From: Flavobacterium buctense
Lineage (GTDB): Bacteria > Bacteroidota > Bacteroidia > Flavobacteriales > Flavobacteriaceae
Direction of reading: 5' to 3'
NCBI RefSeq assembly: GCF_014486695.1
Contig: NZ_JACTAB010000004.1
Location: 186,001 to 250,000, forward strand
Length of the DNA stretch: 64,000 bases
Shown here: one piece after another, positions 49,684-57,668 of the stretch
Numbering within the stretch: position 1 is the stretch's first letter
Layout: the number at the start of each line of letters is the position of its first letter
Position numbers and translations under genes: made by a program
Notes under the pieces: generated by a model
What the model saw: only the letters and a program-made list of their open reading frames with translations
What the model was told of the DNA's origin: nothing
Databases searched by the model: none

Positions 49684-50709
49684 TTAAAATTCAATTTTTC
49701 CCAACGCTTCCAAAACATATTCATGCATCACTTGACGGTAATCTAAATGCGTAACCATTCGCAACGCACCTTTGCCAAGCAAACTAATCACTATGCCTTT
49801 TTGCTTTAGCTTGTCCATTACTGCCTTGTCATCAATTTGTGGCTGAACGGAAAATACAATAATATTGGTTTCCACCGGTTCTACTTTAGCAACCCAAGGT
49901 AATTGTTGTAAAGTTTGCCCGAGTTCTTTAGCTCTTCTGTGGTCGTCGGTTAATCGGTTGATGTTATTTTGCAAAGCATAAATGCCGGCTGCCGCCAAAT
50001 AACCCGATTGGCGCATGTTGCCCCCAAATATTTTTCGAATACGCAATGCGCGATGCATCGTCTCAGCATCAGAAATCAAAACTGAACCAATCGGCGCACC
50101 CAATCCTTTAGAAAAACAAACGGAAATGGTATCAAACAATTCCCCAAATTGCTTCGGATGCTGCTTCTTCTCGACAATCGCATTCCACAAACGCGCACCG
50201 TCTAAATGGTATTTTAAATTATTATCGACACAAACTTGCTTGATTTTTTTCAATTCCTCTAAATCATAACAAGCGCCGCCGCCTTTGTTGGTTGTGTTTT
50301 CAATAGCTACCATTTTTGACAATGGTGCGTGATAAAACTCAGGATCATTAATTCCGGCTTTAACTTGTTCCGCAGTTATCATTCCTCTGTTTCCATCCAA
50401 TAAATTAAAGTTGACTCCGCTGTTGAATGAAGCGCCACCGGCCTCATACAAGTGAATGTGCGACCATTTATCGCAAATGATTTGGTCTCCGGGATTGGTG
50501 TTTAATTTAATCGCCGTTTGATTCGCCATCGTTCCCGAAGGAAAAAACAACGCGGCTTCTTTCCCAAACAAATCGGCTACCATTTTTTCAAAAGCATTAA
50601 CGGTTGGATCTTGCTTGAACACATCATCACCAACTTTGGCGTTGAACATGGCTTGCAACATTTCGGGAGAAGGTTTGGTTACGGTATCACTGATTAAATT
50701 AATTTCCAT
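49684..50709 (-). CDS. Low-specificity L-threonine aldolase (GntG-type PLP aldolase)
   Basis: This 341-residue fold-type I PLP enzyme has the entry NLISDTVTKPSPEMLQAMFNA. FPSGTMANQTAIKLN holds the phosphate-binding part, and the Schiff-base lysine is in SVCFSKGLGAPIGSV near residue 199. YHLDGARLWNAIV contains the cofactor-binding Asp. The enzyme cleaves L-threonine and related beta-hydroxy amino acids to glycine plus aldehyde, feeding the same glycine pool used by glyA and gcvT in this window. The stop is 97 bp from the S9 gene, and the start is followed by a dispersed hairpin repeat. Confidence 0.92.
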   Translation of the reverse strand: MEINLISDTVTKPSPEMLQAMFNAKVGDDVFKQDPTVNAFEKMVADLFGKEAALFFPSGTMANQTAIKLNTNPGDQIICDKWSHIHLYEAGGASFNSGVNFNLLDGNRGMITAEQVKAGINDPEFYHAPLSKMVAIENTTNKGGGACYDLEELKKIKQVCVDNNLKYHLDGARLWNAIVEKKQHPKQFGELFDTISVCFSKGLGAPIGSVLISDAETMHRALRIRKIFGGNMRQSGYLAAAGIYALQNNINRLTDDHRRAKELGQTLQQLPWVAKVEPVETNIIVFSVQPQIDDKAVMDKLKQKGIVISLLGKGALRMVTHLDYRQVMHEYVLEALGKIEF

Positions 50710-50748
50710 ATTTTATGAAGATAGCTTACTTTCGCATTATATTTATTT

Positions 50749-50826
50749 GAAGCTAATCCCGCTATTCGCTACAATCTTTTTTAAATTGAAATTTAAAAAA
50801 GGATTTCACTACTATCGGGGCTAGGG
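50749..50826 (+). repeat. Hairpin repeat, family member 2
   Basis: An imperfect 78-bp palindrome sits between threonine aldolase and prfB. The outer arms CTAATCCCGCTATTC and the reverse complement of ACTATCGGGGCTAGG match largely, and the centre TTTTTTAAATT/AATTTAAAAAA pairs. The CCCGCTATTCGC and CTATCGGGGCTA blocks are shared with 45192-45275. It is non-coding. Confidence 0.65.
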
Positions 50827-50857
50827 TTCAATTGTAAACCACAAAACTACATTATTT

Positions 50858-51956
50858 ATGACAAATACCGAACAAATAAAAGGTATTGTAGAACGCCTTG
50901 GTGCGTTGAGGAGGTATCTTTGACATTGATGCCAAGCTTATAGAAATTACCAACGAAGAGGAAAAAACCTTTGCACCCGACTTTTGGAACAACGCCAAAG
51001 AAGCCGAAATCATTGTCAGAAACTTGCGCTCTAAGAAAAAATGGGTGGAAGATTTTGAGAAAGGCAATGCCATGGCGGAAGAACTCCAAATGGTGTACGA
51101 ATTTTTCAAAGACGGCGATGCCACGGAAGCGGAACTCGACGAACAATACGAACTCACCAATACCCATATCGAAAGTTTAGAATTCAAAAACATGCTTTCT
51201 GATGAAGGGGATAGTTTGAGTGCTGTGCTGCAAATTACAGCAGGTGCCGGCGGAACGGAAAGCTGTGATTGGGCGTCGATGTTGATGCGCATGTATTTAA
51301 TGTGGGCGGAAAATCAAGGGTATAAAGTCAAAGAGTTGAACTTTCAAGAAGGTGAAGTTGCCGGAATCAAAACGGTGACTTTAGAAATCGAAGGCGATTA
51401 TGCTTTCGGTTACCTAAAAGGAGAAAACGGCGTACATCGTTTGGTGAGAATTTCTCCTTTTGACAGTAATGCCAAACGTCATACGTCTTTTGCATCTGTT
51501 TATGTTTATCCGTTAGTGGATGATACTATTGAAATTGAAATCAATCCGGCCGATATCGAAATCATCACTTCGCGTTCGAGTGGCGCCGGTGGACAGAACG
51601 TAAATAAAGTAGAAACCAAAGTACAATTATTCCACAAACCCACGGGCATCCAAATTCAATGTTCGGAAACACGCTCGCAACAAGACAACCGACAACGGGC
51701 GATGCAAATGTTGAAATCACAATTGTATGAAATTGAGTTAAAAAAACAACAAGCCCAACGCAGCGACATCGAAGCCGGAAAAATGAAAATCGAATGGGGT
51801 TCACAAATTCGGAATTATGTGATGCATCCCTATAAATTGGTGAAAGACGTGCGATCCGGTTACGAAACCAGTGATGTTGATGGTGTAATGAACGGTAATA
51901 TCGATGAGTTTTTGAAAGCCTATTTAATGATGATGGGACAAAAAGAAGAAGAATAA
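50858..51956 (+). CDS. prfB: Peptide chain release factor 2, programmed +1 frameshift
   Basis: The gene starts at ATG 50858 ([21 protein letters not shown]). It reads in frame to an in-frame TGA at 50921, shifts +1 and continues from GAC 50922 to 51956, giving 365 residues. The join is therefore 50858-50920 plus 50922-51956. The frameshift site is AGGAGGTATCTTTGAC, as in E. coli prfB. The codon-recognition motif SPF ([13 protein letters not shown]) and the GGQ loop ([14 protein letters not shown]) are present, so it is an active RF2 that reads UAA and UGA. RF2 levels autoregulate through this frameshift. The dispersed repeat lies upstream, and the stop is 79 bp before lpxD. Confidence 0.97.
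50909..50924 (+). promoter_or_regulatory. prfB programmed frameshift signal
   Basis: AGGAGG at 50909-50914, then TAT, CTT and TGA-C. The SD-like AGGAGG sits 3 bases before the CTT slip codon, as in E. coli, although ordinary genes in this window lack SD sequences. Confidence 0.95.
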
Positions 51957-52035
51957 GTAACCTTTTGGTTTGGGATTATTAGGATTTTCAAATACAATTT
52001 CAGTAATTTGAGAACTATAACCAACCAAAACCACT

Positions 52036-53034
52036 ATGCGTTCTTTTTCAATTCAAGAAATTAATGAGGTATTACAAGGCGAAATTGTCGGTAGTACATC
52101 CCATAAAATAACCGCTCCGGAACAATTAGAATCTGCTTCGGAGACTGAAATATCCTTTATTGGCAACAAAAAATATGAAAAGCTTTGGGCCACTTCCAAA
52201 GCTTGTGTTGCCGTGGTAAACCAAGACATCAGCATTGAACCGGGTGATAATCGTGCTTTTATTAAAGTGAAAAATGCCGATTTAGCCATGTCACAAGTAT
52301 TGGAGATGTTTGCTCCTGCTCCACCAATATTTTCTGTGGATATACATCCAACAGCAATTATTGACGACTCCGTTTCCATTGGAAATGGTGTCCGAATTGG
52401 CGCCGGCTGTTATATTGGTCCGAATGTTGTCATCGGTGAAAACACAACAATTTATCCGAATGTGACTATTTTAGACGAATGTACAATTGGAAAAAACACC
52501 ATCATTTGGTCGGGCACTATTATCCGTGAGCGCTGTCATGTGGGCAGTCATTGTATTTTACATCCCAATTGCACAATTGGCGCAGACGGTTTCGGATTCA
52601 GACCTTGTCCGGAAAGAGGCTTGGTTAAAATTCCGCAAATCGGCAATGTGATTTTGGGCAATGGTGTTGAAATTGGCGCTAACTCTTGTGTTGACCGAGG
52701 TAAGTTCAGTTCGACTGTCTTAGGTGATGGTTGTAAAATTGACAATTTGGTGCAAATTGGGCACAACTCTAAATTGGGCAAATTCTGTATCATGGCCGGA
52801 AATTCAGGTTTGGCCGGTTCGGTAACGTTAGGAAACGGCGTTATCATTGGCGGAAGTGCTTCCGTCAAGGACCATACGACTATTGGTGACGGTGCTATCA
52901 TTGGTGCAGGTTCAGGTGTAGCCGGAGATATTGAAGCCGGTAAAACGGTATTGGGTTATCCTGCCATTGATGCTCGTGATGCTTTGAAACAATGGGCAAT
53001 TTTGAAAAGATTGGTGAGAGACTCTAATAAATAA
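52036..53034 (+). CDS. lpxD: UDP-3-O-acylglucosamine N-acyltransferase, LpxD-type
   Basis: This 332-residue protein has an N-terminal uridine-binding domain (about 1-95; EISFIGNKKYEKLW). A left-handed beta helix of hexapeptide repeats (about 105-290; VRIGAGCYIGPNVVIGENTTI) follows, then a C-terminal helix (RDALKQWAILKRLVRDSN). The catalytic His lies in LVQIGHNSKLGKF. LpxD adds the second 3-hydroxyacyl chain to the amino group during lipid A synthesis. No lpxA, lpxC or fabZ is adjacent, and some Flavobacteriaceae carry two LpxD-like proteins, so this may be a second copy. The gene starts 79 bp after prfB. Confidence 0.88.
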   Translation: MRSFSIQEINEVLQGEIVGSTSHKITAPEQLESASETEISFIGNKKYEKLWATSKACVAVVNQDISIEPGDNRAFIKVKNADLAMSQVLEMFAPAPPIFSVDIHPTAIIDDSVSIGNGVRIGAGCYIGPNVVIGENTTIYPNVTILDECTIGKNTIIWSGTIIRERCHVGSHCILHPNCTIGADGFGFRPCPERGLVKIPQIGNVILGNGVEIGANSCVDRGKFSSTVLGDGCKIDNLVQIGHNSKLGKFCIMAGNSGLAGSVTLGNGVIIGGSASVKDHTTIGDGAIIGAGSGVAGDIEAGKTVLGYPAIDARDALKQWAILKRLVRDSNK

Positions 53035-53039
53035 TTATG

Positions 53040-53110
53040 AATTTTGAATTATAAATGGTAGAAGCATTAATAATAACTTTAAAACAATTTAAAATTTATA
53101 ATTCAAAATT
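53040..53110. repeat. 17-bp inverted repeat pair downstream of lpxD
   Basis: AATTTTGAATTATAAAT at 53040-53056 is the exact reverse complement of ATTTATAATTCAAAATT at 53094-53110. The arms are separated by 37 bases and could form a long AT-rich hairpin that terminates lpxD. Confidence 0.7.
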
Positions 53111-53123
53111 TAAAATAACAATG

Positions 53124-53131
53124 TATATTTG
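53124..53131 (+). promoter_or_regulatory. -7 box of small RNA candidate
   Basis: TATATTTG fits TAnnTTTG exactly, directly before the structured region. No TTTG -33 is seen at the usual spacing, because the inverted repeat occupies that position. Confidence 0.5.
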
Positions 53132-53202
53132 CCACGAGGATTCCGAAAGGGAGTTACACCTCGCCGCAATTGTCGATCGCTCCAGATCGACTTTTGTATT
53201 TT
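53132..53202 (+). ncRNA. Structured small RNA candidate with own terminator
   Basis: Directly after the TATATTTG box, CGAGG at 53135-53139 pairs with CCTCG at 53159-53163. Nested inside is the hairpin TTCC-GAAA-GGGA with a GNRA tetraloop (53141-53152). After a linker, a perfect 7-bp stem GTCGATC/GATCGAC (53172-53191) is followed by TTTTGTATTTT, an intrinsic terminator. The segment is GC-rich against its neighbours and contains no open frame. I cannot name the family. Flavo-1 or another Bacteroidota small RNA family is possible, but I do not hold the consensus in mind, so this is a guess. Confidence 0.55.
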
Positions 53203-53210
53203 ATAGAAAT

Positions 53211-53250
53211 AACGAAGCCCAAAGTAGTTGACTATTTTGGGCTTCGTTTA
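53211..53250. terminator. Strong bidirectional terminator
   Basis: A 13-bp perfect stem AACGAAGCCCAAA/TTTGGGCTTCGTT is extended by TAG/CTA near the loop. It serves the minus-strand dienelactone hydrolase gene and also read-through from the plus strand. Confidence 0.9.
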
Positions 53251-53266
53251 TTAAGTAAAAGAGGAA

Positions 53267-54034
53267 TTACAATACTTCTTTGAGGAAATCTTTTAGAGCA
53301 ATCCACGAACGTTTATCGGCTAATTCATTGTAAGCTGCGCCTTTACTGTTGTCGCTTCCCGCATCTTTATGGGTGAATGCGTGCACGGAATTGGCATAAT
53401 AAACCATTTGCCAATCGGTACCGGAAGCTCTCATTTCTGCTTGAAAACCATCTACTTCTTCTTTGGGTACAAAAGGATCATCGGCACCGTGAAGCACTAA
53501 GACTTTTGTATTAATTTTTCCTATAGCTCTGGCGGCATCTTTGCCTAAACCACCGTGGAACGAAACTACGCCTTGTACTTTTAAATTACCTCTTGCAGCT
53601 TCAATCGCACCGGTTCCTCCGAAGCAATATCCCATAACAACAATTTTATCAGGATTGGCGCCGAGTTTTATCAATTGGTCTAAAGCCAACTGGATTCTCT
53701 TTTGGTATTCGGCATAATTCTTTTTGTAATAACCGGCATTTTTTCCGGCTTCGGCACTGTTTTTCGGACGATTGTCTTTTCCGTAAATATCAGCAACGAA
53801 GGAATAGTAACCCAGTTCAGCTAATTTACTTGCGCTTTCTTGAGAATGAGCATCAATTCCAAACCAAGCCGGTAAAACCAATACACCGGGTTTGTCTTTT
53901 AATTCACTTTTTGGCTTTATGCCAAAACCGCTTAACACTTGTTCACCGTCTTTATAATCGATAGGGTTTAGTTGTGCGAAGGTTGAAAATGATAATGGCA
54001 TTACAATCGCCAACAGGATTGTTTTTAGTTTCAT
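53267..54034 (-). CDS. Dienelactone hydrolase family protein, secreted
   Basis: This 255-residue protein has a signal peptide (MKLKTILLAIVMPLSFSTFAQ). It is an alpha/beta hydrolase of the dienelactone hydrolase type. The nucleophile Cys is in VVMGYCFGGTGAIEAA near residue 136, with Asp in LHGADDPFVP and His in NSVHAFTHKDAG. All three catalytic residues are present. The secretion signal distinguishes it from the cytosolic catabolic enzyme, and the substrate may be an extracellular ester or lactone. It is separated from the lpxD side by the strong terminator. Confidence 0.88.
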   Translation of the reverse strand: MKLKTILLAIVMPLSFSTFAQLNPIDYKDGEQVLSGFGIKPKSELKDKPGVLVLPAWFGIDAHSQESASKLAELGYYSFVADIYGKDNRPKNSAEAGKNAGYYKKNYAEYQKRIQLALDQLIKLGANPDKIVVMGYCFGGTGAIEAARGNLKVQGVVSFHGGLGKDAARAIGKINTKVLVLHGADDPFVPKEEVDGFQAEMRASGTDWQMVYYANSVHAFTHKDAGSDNSKGAAYNELADKRSWIALKDFLKEVL

Positions 54035-54105
54035 AGGAATTAAATTAGTTTGCTATAAAATTAACCAATAAATAATAAAACAAAAGTTAATGTACTATTA
54101 AATAA

Positions 54106-54127
54106 AAAAGCCTCCGAAGAGGCTTTG
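54106..54127 (-). terminator. Terminator after porin gene
   Basis: The stem AAAGCCTC/GAGGCTTT has a CGAA loop and gives T6 on the minus strand. Confidence 0.85.
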
Positions 54128-54129
54128 CA

Positions 54130-55353
54130 TTATATTCCGATTTCAACTTGAAAACGCAAGTACCAGTTATTTTTGGTATTTCCATTAAAATATTTCAAGG
54201 TATCATAGTTGAGTTCGGCTTGTAATTTAAAGGTGTGTTCCCAAATATATTTGGTTACACCTACCGAATATTCACGGGTGTTTGGGGTTAATGCTTGAAT
54301 ATCTTTACCCACATTTTGAGTAGAATATCTGGCGATAAATTCGTAATTGTTTTTTGTATTGTAACTGGCTTGGTAATCAAAACCATTTCCTATAAAAACA
54401 TAATTACTCTCGGTTATATCATCCGGATTAACCGTAATGGCGTTATCATTGGTGGTTCTCGACATATAACTCATCATAGCAGCCCAACCGTTATACTTAA
54501 ACATAGCATCTAATAAAACTGATTTCATGGTTCTGCTTTCAAACAAATCATTACCTAATTGACCTTGAGTACGTTGGGCGTGATTATTTTGATGGAAAGC
54601 ACCTGACAATAATAATTTTGGTTTTTTCTCACGCATAACATCACCTTCAAAATAAGTTCCGTCTTTGGTAAAAGCACCAAAAGGCATCAACTCTAATTTT
54701 CCGGTAACGGCAATTCCTCCATCAGCCTTGCCGGTTTGATTCCTTCCTTCACCACTTGAAATAGCAGTTTTAAAATTATAGGAGAATTTATCTTTGAATT
54801 CGTTCATATCATGAACTTGGATACCAAAATCCCTATCAATAGTAAACTTAGCATTGTTAATAGTTCTGTCTGTTAATTGCAAACCTCCTGAGGAATTAAC
54901 GCGTTGGCGGTTTCCAGGTAATTTAGTTTGTCCAAAGCTAATGTTCCAATGTCTATTTGGACGGTAAAATATGACCGCGTCTCTAATGATGTTGATATTT
55001 TCACCTTCTTTAACCTCACCAACATCTCCGGGTGCAAATGACAATTGTACTGCATATAAGAATTTCGGATTTCCAACATAACCGTCAAATCGCAAACGCA
55101 AACGACGCACTTGTCCGTCATAGGCTCCGTTTTCACCATCATTTTCAATATATGAAACGCGATTTTGCATTCGGAAACGAATATTCATTTGGAACAAACT
55201 ATCAGGAGAAGTTATCCCGATGCCTTTACCAAAACTGTAGTAAGGCAAAGCCGATAATTTGATATCGTTATCGTGCTTGGTTTGTTCAATAGTCACCTGA
55301 GCTGACAATGAAATTGATACCAGTAAAGTAGCAATTAGTAATAATTTTTTCAT
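54130..55353 (-). CDS. Phosphate-selective porin O/P-type outer-membrane protein
   Basis: This 407-residue protein has a signal peptide (MKKLLLIATLLVSISLSAQ). After it a periodic beta-strand pattern runs through the protein, with RRLRLRFDGYVGNPKFLYAVQ near residue 85 and PGNRQRVNSSGGLQLTDRTIN near residue 148. The C-terminal strand ends WYLRFQVEIGI. It is best matched to the OprO/OprP family, which passes phosphate or polyphosphate through the outer membrane. It is downstream of Pit and the DUF47 gene on the same strand, which fits a phosphate-uptake set. A CA-repeat lies 7 bp before the start. Confidence 0.85.
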   Translation of the reverse strand: MKKLLLIATLLVSISLSAQVTIEQTKHDNDIKLSALPYYSFGKGIGITSPDSLFQMNIRFRMQNRVSYIENDGENGAYDGQVRRLRLRFDGYVGNPKFLYAVQLSFAPGDVGEVKEGENINIIRDAVIFYRPNRHWNISFGQTKLPGNRQRVNSSGGLQLTDRTINNAKFTIDRDFGIQVHDMNEFKDKFSYNFKTAISSGEGRNQTGKADGGIAVTGKLELMPFGAFTKDGTYFEGDVMREKKPKLLLSGAFHQNNHAQRTQGQLGNDLFESRTMKSVLLDAMFKYNGWAAMMSYMSRTTNDNAITVNPDDITESNYVFIGNGFDYQASYNTKNNYEFIARYSTQNVGKDIQALTPNTREYSVGVTKYIWEHTFKLQAELNYDTLKYFNGNTKNNWYLRFQVEIGI

Positions 55354-55360
55354 GTTTAGT

Positions 55361-55374
55361 TGTGTGTGTGTGTG
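55361..55374 (-). repeat. (CA)7 dinucleotide repeat upstream of porin
   Basis: TGTGTGTGTGTGTG on plus (CA on the coding strand) lies 7 bases before the porin start. Such short runs can slip during replication and vary leader length. This is a structural observation; no phase variation was tested. Confidence 0.75.
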
Positions 55375-55442
55375 TTGTTGTTTAGACTTAATAATTAATT
55401 AATGTTTAGTAAATGATTTGATAACAAATAAGAATTAGTTAT

Positions 55443-55472
55443 AAAAAAAGCCAACCTTACAGTCGGCTTTTA
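55443..55472 (-). terminator. Terminator after pit gene
   Basis: The stem AAAAGCC/GGCTTTT has a 13-base loop and a T7 tail on the minus strand. It lies between pit and the porin gene. Confidence 0.75.
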
Positions 55473-55486
55473 AAAGTATAAAAAAA

Positions 55487-56818
55487 TTAAATAAATAATT
55501 TGAGTAAATAATAAATTGATGCCGCTAAAACGGCTGAAACAGGAATGGTTAAAATCCAAGCCCACAATAATTTAACCGTTACACCCCATCGAACAGCAGA
55601 AACCCTTTTGGTAACTCCTACTCCAATAATCGAACCTGTAATAGTATGCGTAGTCGATACCGGAATTTTAAAATGTTCTGTCGAGAATAAAGTTAAAGCA
55701 CCTGCCGATTCAGCTACTACGCCTTCAAAAGCAGTTACTTTGGTGATTTTGGAACCCATGGTTTTTACAATTTTCCAACCACCACTTAAAGTTCCTAAAG
55801 CAATTACAGTATAACAAGTTAACGGAATCCAACCCGGCATGACACCGTCAATTTTCACGCCGTCTTTTTCAGAAGGCAATACCACGTTTAAGTCAAGCCA
55901 ACCGGAAGACATATCGATATTCGGATTTGATTTGATGTAAACAGCCACGGCTGCTGCAATAATACCCATTACTTTTTGGGAATCGTTTCCACCGTGTCCT
56001 AAACTGAAAGCGGCAGAAGACAGTAACTGCATTTTCTTTAAAACTTTTTCAGCTTTAGCGGTAGAAAAACTACTAAATAGTAAGTTGAAAATAGCCAAAC
56101 TGTAAAAAATCACAGCCACTAAAAACCATTTAATATTGGCCGGCTCAGTGATAACACTCCAAAAATGGCTTTCAAATCGCGGTTTCTTGATATCATCATA
56201 AGAAACCATTACTGAGGATAAAAACCACAATACTAAAAGCATTAAAACTACAGTCAGCACTTTTGGCCAAACATTTTTCTTAGAGGAATACATTAACCAA
56301 AGTGAAATGAAATAGGAAATAATCATTCCCAATAGCGGTGCAAATACAATAAACAAGATTACTATGACAACCCCTGAAGGCAATAATTCTCCTTCTTTAG
56401 CGTCTTTTAACCAGTTTACAATTTTAAATCCGGCATGTTCCGGATCGGTTACATCTCGGAAACCGTGAGCAATAGCTGCTCCGGCGAATCCACCAATTAA
56501 AGTATGAGAAGAAGAAGATGGAATTCCTTTCCACCAAGTGATTAAGTTCCAAATAATCGCAGCAATAACTCCGGCTAAAATCACCGTCAAGTCAATACTG
56601 CTGGTATGAGCTGTTTTGGCTACCGTATCGGCTACACCGAATCCGAAAACCCAGTAAGCCAAGAAGTTAAAAAGCGCTGCCCAAAGTACGGCCTGAAAAG
56701 GTGTTAAAACCTTAGTCGCTACAATCGTTGCAATAGAGTTGGCCGCATCGTGAAAACCATTGATGTAGTCAAAAACTAAAGCAAGAAAGATGATAATTAA
56801 TAATAAAGTAAAATCCAT
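55487..56818 (-). CDS. pit: Low-affinity inorganic phosphate transporter (Pit family)
   Basis: This 443-residue membrane protein has about ten helices. The PHO4 signatures are GFHDAANSIATIVATKVLTP near residues 21-40 and SAAFSLGHGGNDSQKVMGI near 270-288. STTHTITGSIIGVGVTKR near 395-412 repeats the motif. These are the phosphate and sodium or proton sites of PiT proteins. There is a long loop between residues 200 and 240. It lies 25 bp after the DUF47 gene, its usual partner, and before a phosphate-type porin. Confidence 0.93.
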   Translation of the reverse strand: MDFTLLLIIIFLALVFDYINGFHDAANSIATIVATKVLTPFQAVLWAALFNFLAYWVFGFGVADTVAKTAHTSSIDLTVILAGVIAAIIWNLITWWKGIPSSSSHTLIGGFAGAAIAHGFRDVTDPEHAGFKIVNWLKDAKEGELLPSGVVIVILFIVFAPLLGMIISYFISLWLMYSSKKNVWPKVLTVVLMLLVLWFLSSVMVSYDDIKKPRFESHFWSVITEPANIKWFLVAVIFYSLAIFNLLFSSFSTAKAEKVLKKMQLLSSAAFSLGHGGNDSQKVMGIIAAAVAVYIKSNPNIDMSSGWLDLNVVLPSEKDGVKIDGVMPGWIPLTCYTVIALGTLSGGWKIVKTMGSKITKVTAFEGVVAESAGALTLFSTEHFKIPVSTTHTITGSIIGVGVTKRVSAVRWGVTVKLLWAWILTIPVSAVLAASIYYLLKLFI

Positions 56819-56843
56819 AAAAGTTGGTTTTAATTATAACTGT

Positions 56844-57488
56844 TTATGAATGTTTTACTGAAATTTGCTCCATTACGTTGGAAACACTTTTACATTTGTC
56901 TGAAGCTGACTCCAAAGCTGAAAGTACTTCTTTGTATTTAATGATGTTTTTAACATCGGTTTCGTTTTCGAAAATATCCGCTACTGCTTTATCAAAAACT
57001 GAATCCGCTTTGCTTTCTAATTTGTTGATTTTTTTACAAGTATCTTTAATCGCTTTGTGGTCTTTCATGTCTTTCAACTCTTTGATACCAATGTTGATCA
57101 ACTGACAAGCTTCTAAATTAATTTCCGTCAATTTACGAATCGACTTAGTAATTTTTTCTACTTGGTATAAACGCATTCTACTCGCAGCACCGTGCATGTA
57201 ATCGGCTACGTTGTCAATGGCTTTTATTAAAGAGTGAATATCTTCACGGTCAAACGGTGTAATAAAGTTTCTGCTTAACTCTAAGTGAGTTTTATGGGTA
57301 ATCTCTTCTATAGTAGCTTCTAATTCTTCAATTTTTCTGAAGTAATCTTCACGCTCTGCTTTTGGAGCATTTACGGCTTCGTGCAAGGTTTCCGCTAATA
57401 AAACTAAATTGGAAGAGGCTTGTTCAAAAAGTGGAAAAAATTTTTTATCTTTTGGAACTAAAAACTGGAAAATACTGTTTATTGACAT
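56844..57488 (-). CDS. DUF47/PhoU-like phosphate regulator
   Basis: This 214-residue, mostly helical protein starts MSINSIFQFLVPKDKKFFPLFEQASSN, the usual DUF47 N-terminus. ETTHKTHLELSRNF-type sequence and RSDIHSLIKAIDNVADYM-like helices (PFDREDIHSLIKAIDNVADY) contain the E/D metal-binding motif of PhoU-like proteins. It controls the activity or amount of the adjacent Pit transporter in other bacteria. On the minus strand a TACATTTG box at 57506-57513, just before the start, is a candidate promoter for the phosphate operon. pit follows 25 bp downstream. Confidence 0.9.
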   Translation of the reverse strand: MSINSIFQFLVPKDKKFFPLFEQASSNLVLLAETLHEAVNAPKAEREDYFRKIEELEATIEEITHKTHLELSRNFITPFDREDIHSLIKAIDNVADYMHGAASRMRLYQVEKITKSIRKLTEINLEACQLINIGIKELKDMKDHKAIKDTCKKINKLESKADSVFDKAVADIFENETDVKNIIKYKEVLSALESASDKCKSVSNVMEQISVKHS

Positions 57489-57668
57489 AGTGTTAAAATT
57501 TGATGCAAATGTATTACTCTAATGTTAAGTGAATATTAAATATACAATTACTATTTGGACTGAAATTTACAATTTGTTAACATTTAAATCGGAAGCAAAT
57601 TTTACCCTTATTTCTCTTATTGAAAACGTTTTCGTAGCTTAGCCTCCGAATAAAACAAACACCATTAT

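Noticed and set aside
50858..50923. In-frame TGA suggesting prfB is a pseudogene
   Set aside because: The AGGAGG-TAT-CTT-TGA-C context is the standard programmed frameshift and the rest of RF2 is intact.
53132..53202. Small RNA candidate as SRP RNA or tmRNA
   Set aside because: It lacks the SRP GGAAGCAG-type loop and any tmRNA tRNA-like ends, and is too short for tmRNA.
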